Positions 1-7,688 are shown, counted from the first letter of the stretch. The stretch: 9,585 bases of DNA from an uncultured Lachnospiraceae bacterium (GCA_934371505.1 CAKRNW010000087.1:1-9585); one strand, 5' to 3'. Translations and numbers: made by a program. Notes: generated by a model not told the origin, from the sequence alone.

Positions 1-3000
1 GCAATTAATTTTTCAAGGTCTTTTCTGGTTACGGCTGCCCCTTGTCGCTCCTCTGCGGATAAATCATCGGAGGATACAGCTCCCAGCAGGGTATCAAAAT
101 CCTGTACCGCATCACACAGCTTGTCATTTTCCATACATTTCTGCACCTTTTCCCGAAATGTCTGAAGATTCCCTTTTGTAATTCCCGCTAATATATCTGT
201 CCGGAAATATTCAAGGAAGCCTGCCCGTATCTGCTCCGTATTTCCCCTAAGCTGCAATTTCCGCTTTTCTATCTCTTCAGAAATCACACAGTTTGCCTGA
301 TATGCGGATGCAAAATACTGCATCCGATTCTCGGCAAGTTCCTGAAATGCTGTACCTGACATGGTATAAAGTCCCATGGCTAAGCAATTCTTCACATCTG
401 TAATTTCCTGTTTCATAAAGGCATACTGCCCTATCTGTTCCAGGTCTGCAACACGCTTAACGATCTCCTGCCGCTCCTGCAATTCTTTATAAAGCTTCAG
501 GGAGTCTCCCTGTGGTACAGCTTCTTCCTTATCATCGTGAAGATACAGATACATAAAATAGCGTTCCAGCTGCATGGGGTTTTCTCCGTCTTTGAACGGC
601 TGTGCTTCCATTAGCTGCTGGTACCTTGTTGTAAGCCAGCGGACTTCTTTGTCCAGACTTTCCAGCTTCGGATTTTCCTGGGAAAGATATGTTTCCACCA
701 ATAGATTCCGAACCAGCTTCGGTATATCACTCCATCTCTTATCAATTGCCCTTTCCGCATTATCAATATCAGTCCATTGGACTGCATTCTTTCTATCGCC
801 AGCTGCAAGAACCGGAGAACATTGTCTATGGGCCTGCGTCCGCAGTTTCTGAAGCTGTTCCCTCACCGGCTGCTCAAGCTCGATGCCCTCGGCCCGCTGT
901 CTGGCCGCCTCAATTCTTGTCTTTTGTATCTCATCCAACACAACACGCTCTGTCTCTACAACCGGATGCTCCTCCATCTTTCTCAGGTAATCCGCGTACC
1001 ATCTATCATATTGTGTCTTAAAATCTGCAGCACTGTTTGTGATACAGCGTTCTATCATATATTGAATAAACGGAAGGAATATCTTGTCAGCCTCCCTTTC
1101 ATCCATATTCTGCCGCATCTGTGCAATTCTTTTATCCATGTAATCTCTATTGGCATCATATCGCTTCTTCCCTTCTGACAAAACCTTTTCCAGAGTTTTC
1201 TCGCCTTGCAAAATCTCATTTGCATATTGATTTCCTTTTAATACGGCTGACAGGATTCGCATGGTCAATTCATCCCCGTATTTTGCATCTGCCTTTTTTA
1301 ACCGTTCTTCCAGTGTTTTCCCATCGGTCTTCCTATCTAAGAGCATCTGTGTAAATGTATTCATGCTTTCCTGCCAATACAAGGAATCATGCTTTTTCCG
1401 GATTTCAGTCTGCTTCTCCCGAAGGAACAACGTAACCGTACTGATGTCATATCGATACTGTCCGCGATTTATCACTTTAATCAACGGTTCCAGCTCCTGA
1501 CATAATTCCCCCATATATGCCTGAAACTCTTCGTTCTCATCAAACATCATATGTTTCCAGACATCCTGCTCCTTCATCAAAAACGGAACCAGACCTCTAA
1601 ATGCCTGCTTGTCATAGTCTTCTAATTCTTTCTTCCTGATATTTCCGACTTCAGCCGTTTTCCTTATCTCATCATTTTCAAAAATGCCTTTTCCGTTTGA
1701 ATCGGAAATATAGCTTTCTAATTTATCCAGCAAATCATCAAACGATTCCACTCCGTATTTTTCTAGGTTTTGCTGCTTCATATCTTCGGTCACTATAGTC
1801 TTTTCGGTCAGTTCATATTGTTCTTTTGGTTTCGATTCACCGGGCTGTCCTCCCATATCCTTGGTCACTGCAGCCTTTTTTTCGGTCAGTGGATCTTGTT
1901 CTGTTGGTTCCAGTCCGCCAAGCACACTTGATAACCGGTTCATGATACATATTTTTTCACTTTTGGGTCTTCCCACAAGAAGTTCATCCAGCTTCCGTTC
2001 CAAACGGTCACTTCGCCGAAGTGTAGCTATCGCTAATTTCGCTATGGTATTCTCATACGCAGCTTCATCCCCACCGTTTAATACCGCTTCATATTTTTTT
2101 CCGGGTCCAAACAGTTCTTTTTCCATTCCGCACATCAGAAACTCCAGAAAATAATAACGCCGCCCTTCCTTATTCTCTGCGGTATCTGTTTTCTGCATTT
2201 CCCCAAGTGCCTTTCTCATGATCTGGGCCGCCTGTACAAAATATGCCAGATCTGCCTTACTGGATATTTCATTTTCTCGTAGAATTTCTACCAATACGTT
2301 ATTGGGTAACGTGTTTTTATCACTAAACGTTTCACCTGCAATCAGTGTATCCCACATCCAGTCTCTAAGACTCCTGCTGTGTAAATCCTCATGCTTTGCA
2401 TAATAATAAATCAATTCTCTGCAAAGCCGTTTAATGCACACAATTTGATAGACATTCTGTGCATTTAATAATTCCCATGCACCTCTTGCACGCCGGAAAT
2501 GGTCTAATCTGTTTTGAACCTTCCGCTGGGCTTTATCTTCAACCTTTAAAATATTACCATGCAGTGGTGTTGTATCCTCTTCCTCGCTGCCCAGCAAATA
2601 AAGGAGCCTTCTTTCACTTAACTGTTTCTGCTCCTGCTCATTTTCCCATTCTTTCTGCAGAACTATATCGAAGTTTTGCTCTGTTACTTCACCCAAAATC
2701 ATCTTTTCCATAAGTCTGCCCCGAAGCCTCATTTCTGCCACTCCGGAAATCTCTGACCACTTTTCTGCGGTTTTTCCCAGATTTGCACGCAGATATACAC
2801 ACAAATTCTGATACTGGGCTGCAGTTAAAGTCTCCAGCATATCAAAATTATCTATCCCCTCCATGTATCTCAGATGCTCTGCCAGTTTCTTACCTTGCAG
2901 CAGCTTTGCAATCTCCCGCATCACAAGCTCTTTGTGTGATGAATAGATCGTTCCGAATCCACTCCACTCACAGAGGTCCGCTCCCTCTAACCGTTTTTTA

Positions 3001-4982
3001 TACGGTAAATAATCGTAAGATACCTCTGTCTTTTTTTCAGAGTAAAAATATTCATTCCAACTGATTTTTTCGGTATCCTCGACCTTCTTTACTTCTTCTA
3101 TTTTCCCATTCAGAAGTTTCTCAAACTCTTCGCTTTCTATGCATAAATATTCACTTTCCAGTGCAGCTAACGCTTTCCAGCCGGCTTCGGAAAAGTTCAT
3201 CATTCCAACCTTTTTACTGAAGAAAGCCGCATTCTTTTCTGCGTATTGCTTATACTGGTTCAAGGCATCGGTGAGTTTTTCGACATCCTTCATATCTACC
3301 TTTTGCTTCATCAGAAGTGTCTGTGCCTGTTCTGCGAATCCTTCCGGAAATCCGCTGTTCTTCATTGCTTTCTTCATTGCCTCATTTCTGGAATTGGCTT
3401 CTACGGAAAAAACCCCCAGATGTGCCAGCATCTGCCGTGCCTCATAGGCAATTACTGCAGGAGAGCTTGTATACCAGTACGCACCTAACTGCTTTTTCAA
3501 ATCAGAAAAGGCGATTTCACGACTGGTTTTCATCAAATCGCGTTCCAGCATTTTCCGCAGATTTTTCTCATTTTCCTGTGCCTGAAGCGCAACCTCTTTG
3601 ACATATGCCGTGAAATCTTCTTCCTTTGCCTCCAGAATCCAGTGCTGAATTGTACGGTCTTCCCAAAAGCTTTTCATATCCGGCTGCTTCAGCTCCGGCA
3701 TTTCTTCCTCCAGCATGGTCTTTCTTGCCTGGTACGGACGAACATCCACCTCCTGTATAAGCTGTTCAAATACCTCCTGGGTAATATCCGATTCTGCTTC
3801 TTTTCCTTCTAATTCCTGCAGCACCTTATTACTTAGGCTGTTCATATCAAGCTTCTGTCCCAGCTTTGCACAAATCTTTTCCTTCAGCCGAGGCATTCCA
3901 AGTGTCAGCTCCTCATGCTCTGAAACGTATGCTTCTATTACTCCAAGCTCGCTATCCAGTCTATGTACCAGACGCTCCATACGCTTAATGACTTCATTGC
4001 CCAGAATATTTACCGAATCCTCACCCTGTTCGATTTCCAGCACTCTTCCCATTACCTTTTTTAGAAGTGGCTCATAATACTCTTGAAACCATGGCTTTTT
4101 ATATCGGTTATATTTAATAATTTCCTGCAGCTTATCTTTCCGCGTTTTTTCGATGTGGGTTTCAACCGGATTATTGAGGCATACAATGGAGGCCGCATAG
4201 GTTGCCGTCATGGCTATGCCGCATAGGACAGAAAATGCCTGTAGATTGACCTGGGATTTGTCTACTTGATTCAAATGATTACGAAGCGCTACCGAGGCAC
4301 ATTGATACAACAGCAAATATGCCATTTCCGGATTTTCCCCGATTACCTTCATTCCCACCGCTTCATTTTGTTCATCCTTCATTTTAAGGTAATGAGCGGT
4401 GTTTGCTTCTCCTGTTTTTAAGTTTATCTTCCCATACTGTTGTATTAATGTACGGGCTTCCTCTTGTGTAAACTTGGCAGCAGAAGTACTCCTAAGTTTT
4501 TTTAGGATTTCACAAAGAGCTTTCACTTCTCCCGTTTGTTCTACTCCCTTTACTAAGAGGTTGTCCGGCTGAAATACATCTGCTCCCGCCTTTTTCTCCA
4601 TACAGGCCTGGAAGGCTTGTCCTACCTGTGTCAGCTCTGTCTGATCCTGGTCCTTTAACTGGTCCTCCAGCGCATTTTGCATACCAGCTACCGTATCGTT
4701 TAAGATATCCTGCCTATGATGTTCCCGCAATTCCTTCAATTCCCGGCGTTCCCTGTACCGTAGCTTGAATAAAAACGGACTGTCTGCCTCCTGTTTCTCC
4801 AATTCCTCTTTTCGGCTATATATCGCATACTGGGTGCCAACAATTCCCTTTTCGCCTTGCGGAACCTGCCGAAGCTGCTGCATCCTTTGTTGCTGCAGCA
4901 CTTGCTGCTGCACATCCTGTTGCTTATCCTTGATGGTCGTAATATCTGCCTTTTTTCTTTCACTATATATGCTGATATCCAT
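1..4982 (-). CDS. Giant uncharacterised, mostly helical protein; C-terminus beyond window edge
   Basis: I do not recognise this protein. I followed the frame codon by codon from ATG 4982 to base 3 and met no stop, so at least 1660 residues are encoded and the C-terminus lies outside. It has no signal peptide, suggesting a cytoplasmic protein or one exported without a cleaved signal. Residues 18-40 are Gln-rich, residues 60-112 are very rich in Lys, Arg and Glu, and residues 248-269 form the one clear hydrophobic stretch. The rest is charged, Leu/Glu/Lys-rich sequence that reads as alpha-helical. A degenerate repeat at residues 1026-1068 may be a linker between two halves. I saw no Walker A motif or other convincing catalytic signature. 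The start follows AAGGAG by 7 nt, just after the acetyltransferase stop, so the two are probably co-translated. It could be a scaffold, a large effector or toxin whose active domain is outside the window, or a surface-associated protein. Existence of the gene is secure; function is unknown. Confidence 0.93.
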   Translation of the reverse strand, partial: MDISIYSERKKADITTIKDKQQDVQQQVLQQQRMQQLRQVPQGEKGIVGTQYAIYSRKEELEKQEADSPFLFKLRYRERRELKELREHHRQDILNDTVAGMQNALEDQLKDQDQTELTQVGQAFQACMEKKAGADVFQPDNLLVKGVEQTGEVKALCEILKKLRSTSAAKFTQEEARTLIQQYGKINLKTGEANTAHYLKMKDEQNEAVGMKVIGENPEMAYLLLYQCASVALRNHLNQVDKSQVNLQAFSVLCGIAMTATYAASIVCLNNPVETHIEKTRKDKLQEIIKYNRYKKPWFQEYYEPLLKKVMGRVLEIEQGEDSVNILGNEVIKRMERLVHRLDSELGVIEAYVSEHEELTLGMPRLKEKICAKLGQKLDMNSLSNKVLQELEGKEAESDITQEVFEQLIQEVDVRPYQARKTMLEEEMPELKQPDMKSFWEDRTIQHWILEAKEEDFTAYVKEVALQAQENEKNLRKMLERDLMKTSREIAFSDLKKQLGAYWYTSSPAVIAYEARQMLAHLGVFSVEANSRNEAMKKAMKNSGFPEGFAEQAQTLLMKQKVDMKDVEKLTDALNQYKQYAEKNAAFFSKKVGMMNFSEAGWKALAALESEYLCIESEEFEKLLNGKIEEVKKVEDTEKISWNEYFYSEKKTEVSYDYLPYKKRLEGADLCEWSGFGTIYSSHKELVMREIAKLLQGKKLAEHLRYMEGIDNFDMLETLTAAQYQNLCVYLRANLGKTAEKWSEISGVAEMRLRGRLMEKMILGEVTEQNFDIVLQKEWENEQEQKQLSERRLLYLLGSEEEDTTPLHGNILKVEDKAQRKVQNRLDHFRRARGAWELLNAQNVYQIVCIKRLCRELIYYYAKHEDLHSRSLRDWMWDTLIAGETFSDKNTLPNNVLVEILRENEISSKADLAYFVQAAQIMRKALGEMQKTDTAENKEGRRYYFLEFLMCGMEKELFGPGKKYEAVLNGGDEAAYENTIAKLAIATLRRSDRLERKLDELLVGRPKSEKICIMNRLSSVLGGLEPTEQDPLTEKKAAVTKDMGGQPGESKPKEQYELTEKTIVTEDMKQQNLEKYGVESFDDLLDKLESYISDSNGKGIFENDEIRKTAEVGNIRKKELEDYDKQAFRGLVPFLMKEQDVWKHMMFDENEEFQAYMGELCQELEPLIKVINRGQYRYDISTVTLFLREKQTEIRKKHDSLYWQESMNTFTQMLLDRKTDGKTLEERLKKADAKYGDELTMRILSAVLKGNQYANEILQGEKTLEKVLSEGKKRYDANRDYMDKRIAQMRQNMDEREADKIFLPFIQYMIERCITNSAADFKTQYDRWYADYLRKMEEHPVVETERVVLDEIQKTRIEAARQRAEGIELEQPVREQLQKLRTQAHRQCSPVLAAGDRKNAVQWTDIDNAERAIDKRWSDIPKLVRNLLVETYLSQENPKLESLDKEVRWLTTRYQQLMEAQPFKDGENPMQLERYFMYLYLHDDKEEAVPQGDSLKLYKELQERQEIVKRVADLEQIGQYAFMKQEITDVKNCLAMGLYTMSGTAFQELAENRMQYFASAYQANCVISEEIEKRKLQLRGNTEQIRAGFLEYFRTDILAGITKGNLQTFREKVQKCMENDKLCDAVQDFDTLLGAVSSDDLSAEERQGAAVTRKDLEKLI
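1779..1907 (-). repeat. Degenerate tandem repeat inside the giant gene
   Basis: Two copies of one element lie head to tail: 1907-1854 (residues 1026-1043) and 1829-1779 (residues 1052-1068), separated by 8 residues containing Gly, Gln and Pro. Aligned with one gap, 11 of 17 residues are identical, with shared pattern P-x-E-Q-x-x-L-T-E-K followed by V-T-x-D-M. The length difference is one codon within an A-tract. The Gly/Pro-containing spacer and charged composition suggest a duplicated linker segment. Confidence 0.75.
4176..4241 (-). other. Isolated hydrophobic segment of the giant protein (possible membrane helix)
   Basis: Residues 248-269 contain no charged residue and are dominated by Ala, Val, Leu, Ile, Met, Cys and Thr, in contrast to the rest of the protein. 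A weaker hydrophobic stretch lies at residues 219-233. The segment is long enough to cross a membrane, but its small-residue content fits a buried helix equally well. Pro272 and a Lys/Arg-rich stretch (residues 279-296) follow it. Confidence 0.4.
4863..4925 (-). repeat. Gln-rich low-complexity segment (CAG/CAA codons) in the giant gene
   Basis: Residues 20-40 hold eleven Gln in 21 positions, encoded by interspersed CAG and CAA codons. It is protein-level low complexity, probably a short coiled-coil or flexible N-terminal arm, not a perfect microsatellite. The strongly charged helix that follows (residues 56-112) favours a continued helical or coiled-coil region. Confidence 0.6.
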
Positions 4983-4989
4983 CCTCATT

Positions 4990-4995
4990 CTCCTT
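4990..4995 (-). promoter_or_regulatory. Ribosome binding site of the giant gene (decides start)
   Basis: AAGGAG lies 7 nt before ATG 4982. A second in-frame ATG at 4988, two codons upstream, sits only one base after the AAGGAG and is too close to be the preferred start. The acetyltransferase stop codon TAA (5000-4998) lies immediately before the site, so ribosomes finishing that gene would end at this Shine-Dalgarno. Confidence 0.8.
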
Positions 4996-4997
4996 AC

Positions 4998-5837
4998 TTA
5001 TATCCATAATCTTCCTTCGGTTGACGGTTCCCACGTAATCTCAATATTGCCCAGAAGCTTTTGGGCCAGTGGTAAGGCATTTTCCCCTACACAGGCAAAT
5101 TCCAGATAGTTAAGATGTGCAGCCGGTGAAAGCAATGCGTCTAAAACCTCCTTCAGAAGCCGGATTCCCTCGGCACCTGCTGCCTTATCCAAAAAGAGAA
5201 GATCCAGAATATAGGCATCTTTTTCCCGGGACGGACGAACCAGTGCAATACCGCCTAATTTTTCTCCTATCGCCAACACCATACTGTACCGCCTGTCCGC
5301 ATTTAGATAATCTGCCCGGCTAATCATATAGGCATTTCGCTTTTCATGTCCCCTGATGATGGAATGCATATGATTTGGTGTAAGATATTGAAGCGGTATG
5401 ATTCGAACCCCATTCTTTTTTTCTCTTAATTGCATGGAATACAGCGGAGCCTCCAGCAGCTGCTGTCTTGTGATGTGAATGGTGGCTGTAGAATCCTCTT
5501 GAAGCTCAAACCGCCGTTTTGCAAGCATATAGCTTATCACAGCGGAATCTGCGCTGTTAGAATCATAGATTAAGAATAGCTGCTCTGCATTTTGTTGCTT
5601 TGTCAATATGATTGCCGCATCCAAAAGCTGATTGCCCACCCCCTGTCTCCGGTACTCTTTCTTGACCCAGATCCATGACATCTGATAGCTGTCCCTCATT
5701 TCTTCCATGACGGCAGCACCCAGAAGCGTGCCTTCCTCTTCGCATTTTATTACCATTGCTTGTCTGAACCAAAACCGGGTGGGGATTAACTCCTGTAATT
5801 CCCCTTGTATTTCGCCTTTTATGACTGTTGCCTTCAT
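4998..5837 (-). CDS. GNAT-family N-acetyltransferase with a degenerate second half
   Basis: A 279-residue protein. The N-terminal half is a GNAT domain, which transfers an acyl group from acetyl-CoA to an amine. Motif A spans about residues 56-77: a beta strand ending in WIWVKKEY, then the acetyl-CoA pyrophosphate loop RRQGVGN (residues 63-69) and the following helix. Residues 130-279 show a second strand-helix pattern (GGIALV at 195-200, LDLLFLD at 211-217, a helix at 224-237, then a strand near 242-250) resembling a GNAT fold but lacking the glycine loop. This gives a tandem GNAT in which only the first half looks competent. AGGGGG lies 7 nt before the ATG. The gene follows the phosphoesterase by 58 nt and precedes the giant gene by 15 nt, which makes that protein, or a sugar amine made by the glycan genes, a candidate substrate. 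The substrate is unknown. The family call is firm for the N-terminal half and tentative for the C-terminal half. Confidence 0.9.
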   Translation of the reverse strand: MKATVIKGEIQGELQELIPTRFWFRQAMVIKCEEEGTLLGAAVMEEMRDSYQMSWIWVKKEYRRQGVGNQLLDAAIILTKQQNAEQLFLIYDSNSADSAVISYMLAKRRFELQEDSTATIHITRQQLLEAPLYSMQLREKKNGVRIIPLQYLTPNHMHSIIRGHEKRNAYMISRADYLNADRRYSMVLAIGEKLGGIALVRPSREKDAYILDLLFLDKAAGAEGIRLLKEVLDALLSPAAHLNYLEFACVGENALPLAQKLLGNIEITWEPSTEGRLWI

Positions 5838-5895
5838 TCCAGTTCCCCCTAATCAAAAACAGATTTCTGTTATTCATTTTTGCGTATATTAAGTA
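5838..5895 (-). promoter_or_regulatory. 58-nt gap with a short dyad; possible internal regulatory point
   Basis: This is the only intergenic space longer than 15 nt. It contains AACAGA-TT-TCTGTT (5858-5871), a perfect 6-bp inverted repeat whose symmetry continues with AA/TT after one mismatch (5855-5874). The repeat could be a small operator, or a weak hairpin followed by Ts in the minus-strand transcript. I see no convincing -35/-10 pair. The GNAT ribosome binding site AGGGGG lies at 5850-5845, close to the dyad. Confidence 0.3.
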
Positions 5896-6624
5896 CTACC
5901 ATGCCCGCCTGTATAACACTTCCTTCAATTTCTTCGTCATATCCGGCGTATTTTTTTCGTATTCTTCAATCTGCTGCTCCACAACTTTACAATCATATGC
6001 AAAGGATTGAATCCGGAATATTCTTTTCTGTGTATCAAATATCACATAGGAAGTTCCTTTTCCATCCCGCTGCTGTCCTGCAGAACCGGGATTAACCAGC
6101 CAGGTGTGTCCAATTTGCTTTACCAGTTTATGATGGGTATGTCCACAAAAAACATAATCATATGGCTCGAAAGCACTGGTATCCTCGATCACGGTATCCG
6201 GATAAATACGATCCAATAAGGGGTTTCTGGGCGAGCCATGGAAAAATCCAATTTTGACTCTATCTACCATCATTTCCAATTTTTCCGGAAGGTCGTGCAA
6301 AAAATCCAGGTCTTCCTTACTAATCTGCTGAAAAGCCTGCTGATAGCTGCTTCCATATCGCCCCTCTAATCTGCTCAAATCATGAATCTGGTGCAAAATG
6401 CTTGGGTCTTCCTTACAGTCCAGCATCATCTGGTCATGATTTCCCCGGATGCAGGTGTACTGTAACTCTTGCATTTCATGCAATATCTCCAGTGCATCAT
6501 AGTAATAGCCGAAAAAGTCCCCACCAAAAATAATCCTGTCCGGCTGTTCTAGCTCCATCCGTTTCACAAACGCATGAAACGCACTCCCATTTCCATGAAT
6601 ATCCGAAAAGAAACAGATTTTCAT
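5896..6624 (-). CDS. Metallophosphoesterase, YfcE/MJ0936-like (calcineurin-like)
   Basis: A 242-residue protein carrying the full metal-ligand set of the Metallophos_2 family: SDIHGN (D8, H10), GGDFFG (D36), GNHD (N62, H63), FHGSP (H129) and GHTHH (H162, H164). Members are cytoplasmic, dinuclear-metal phosphodiesterases or phosphatases acting on small phosphoesters; the substrate here is not predictable. The core ends near residue 212, and the last 30 residues are a charged helix beyond the usual fold, so it is somewhat longer than a minimal YfcE. Its ATG overlaps the ATP-grasp stop by 4 nt (ATGA), with GGAG 7 nt upstream, so the two are translationally coupled. That suggests the phosphoesterase acts on a substrate or product of the same pathway. 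All expected ligands are present, so it is probably active. Confidence 0.93.
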   Translation of the reverse strand: MKICFFSDIHGNGSAFHAFVKRMELEQPDRIIFGGDFFGYYYDALEILHEMQELQYTCIRGNHDQMMLDCKEDPSILHQIHDLSRLEGRYGSSYQQAFQQISKEDLDFLHDLPEKLEMMVDRVKIGFFHGSPRNPLLDRIYPDTVIEDTSAFEPYDYVFCGHTHHKLVKQIGHTWLVNPGSAGQQRDGKGTSYVIFDTQKRIFRIQSFAYDCKVVEQQIEEYEKNTPDMTKKLKEVLYRRAW

Positions 6625-7676
6625 AATTCCACTCCGAAATCCTGCATATCTAATATCTCATTCCCCGTAACAAACTTTTTTTCAGGATTCTTTTTCATAT
6701 AGAATTCATTGGTATATCGATAAACTACGCCTTTCTGCGCCTTGAAGCATTCCTTGATATCTTCGCCAAGACAATATTCTTTAATCAATGCTACGACATC
6801 CTGATAGCCAAAATGCGCCCGTATCGGTGTCGTTCCGGAAAAACGGACATTCAGTTCAAAGCAGACTGCCCGCCCGTCTTTATCTTTCCGCATTTGGATG
6901 TTTAACGGTCCCCCGGGATGGAATGCTTTACAGATTTTTTCTGCCTCTGCCCGGACTTCCGCATCATCCACTACTTCTGCCGCCATCGTGGAACCATGTC
7001 CCAACCTCCGGTGCAGAACAATACTATCTACAAGCTGTCCATTTTTATCACAGTAACATCCCACCGTATATTCATCGGCGGCAGTTCCCACACATTCCTC
7101 CAGTACATAGTCCGCAGGCGTTCCCATGGCTTGTAAGGCATCCTTGTCGTTCAGGAAACGCACACCGCCAGACCCTTTTCCGTGACAGGGCTTCGCAATC
7201 AAAGGGAACCCAACGCTCTGAACCAGTTCCTTCACTGCATCCCGGTCATCCAGGCGGCAGTATCCAGGATAGTGGCAATCATTCTCCCTTAGCCACTCAC
7301 AGGTCAGGTACTTATTCTGTCCAATCTCCAGCATCTCTAAGGGGGACGCCACAAAGACAGCTTTCGTGCGTTTCCGCAATTCCTCCGCTCCCTGCTGTAA
7401 AGCAATGATATTTTCTTCCACACCGGTTAGAATTAAATCTACATTCTGCCCATTACAAAGAGTAATGACCCAGTCCAAAAACCCCGGATCATTAGCATAA
7501 GGGCTGATGCACGCCTGGTCACACATGTACAATCCCACAGATTCCGGACTGATACAGGCTCCAATAACATGTACCTCCACATTTTCCTTTGTAAAATCAT
7601 AAGCACGAATTGCCTTTAAAATTCCCTGGCTGACATTCCCGCCCACTCCTAAGAGTAAAATGGTAAGTTTTCTCAC
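6621..7676 (-). CDS. ATP-grasp ligase (carbamoyl-phosphate-synthase-like fold)
   Basis: A 351-residue protein with an N-terminal pre-ATP-grasp Rossmann-like domain (GVGGNVSQG at 10-18, GVEEN at 85-89). The ATP-grasp module follows: K122, K162 in LIAKPCHGKGSGG (159-171), the hinge EEC (193-195) and the metal-binding ELNVRFSG (274-281), where E274 and N276 are expected ligands. ATP-grasp enzymes activate a carboxylate as an acylphosphate and join it to an amine or thiol. The C-terminal 50 residues are family-variable. The start is GTG at 7676, supported by GAGGA 7 nt upstream and by the strand LTILLLG beginning at once. It lies 15 nt after the SDR gene and overlaps the phosphoesterase. In a glycan operon a plausible role is amide formation on a sugar or between an amino acid and a carboxylated sugar, but this is inference. 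All core residues are present, so an active enzyme is expected. Confidence 0.92.
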   Translation of the reverse strand: MRKLTILLLGVGGNVSQGILKAIRAYDFTKENVEVHVIGACISPESVGLYMCDQACISPYANDPGFLDWVITLCNGQNVDLILTGVEENIIALQQGAEELRKRTKAVFVASPLEMLEIGQNKYLTCEWLRENDCHYPGYCRLDDRDAVKELVQSVGFPLIAKPCHGKGSGGVRFLNDKDALQAMGTPADYVLEECVGTAADEYTVGCYCDKNGQLVDSIVLHRRLGHGSTMAAEVVDDAEVRAEAEKICKAFHPGGPLNIQMRKDKDGRAVCFELNVRFSGTTPIRAHFGYQDVVALIKEYCLGEDIKECFKAQKGVVYRYTNEFYMKKNPEKKFVTGNEILDMQDFGVEL

Positions 7677-7683
7677 AATCTTT

Positions 7684-7688
7684 TCCTC
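7684..7688 (-). promoter_or_regulatory. Ribosome binding site for the GTG start of the ATP-grasp gene
   Basis: GAGGA lies 7 nt before the GTG at 7676-7674. No in-frame ATG lies near this position, and the protein fold begins directly after the GTG, so the non-ATG start is the supported one. Confidence 0.75.

Noticed and set aside
2379..2393. HEDLH (HExxH-like zinc protease motif) at residues 864-868 of the giant protein
   Set aside because: The aspartate inside the motif and the charged flanks do not fit the usual zincin pattern, and no third ligand stands out downstream. Probably chance in a long protein.
3715..4077. Plus-strand open frames of 60-133 codons across 574-5109 (largest examples 777-1178 and 3715-4077)
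   Set aside because: All lie antisense to the giant gene. They are Ser/Phe/Cys-rich complements of Lys/Glu-rich codons, overlap one another and have no consistent ribosome binding sites.
4863..4925. Trinucleotide (CTG/CAG) microsatellite or regulatory repeat
   Set aside because: The copies are interrupted and follow the codon phase of a Gln-rich segment, so protein composition explains it.
4736..4963. 75-codon minus-strand frame near the start of the giant gene
   Set aside because: It overlaps the giant gene in another frame of the same strand and has a Cys/Ser/Arg-rich translation without domain features.
1..4982. Giant protein as an LXG/WXG100 type VII secretion toxin or an SMC-like ATPase
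   Set aside because: No LXG or WXG signature is seen at the N-terminus, and no Walker A or ABC signature was found in the visible 1660 residues.
6788..7408. 206-codon plus-strand open frame
   Set aside because: It lies antisense within the ATP-grasp gene, whose conserved motifs explain the region. The plus-strand translation is Pro/Ser/His-rich with no recognisable domain.
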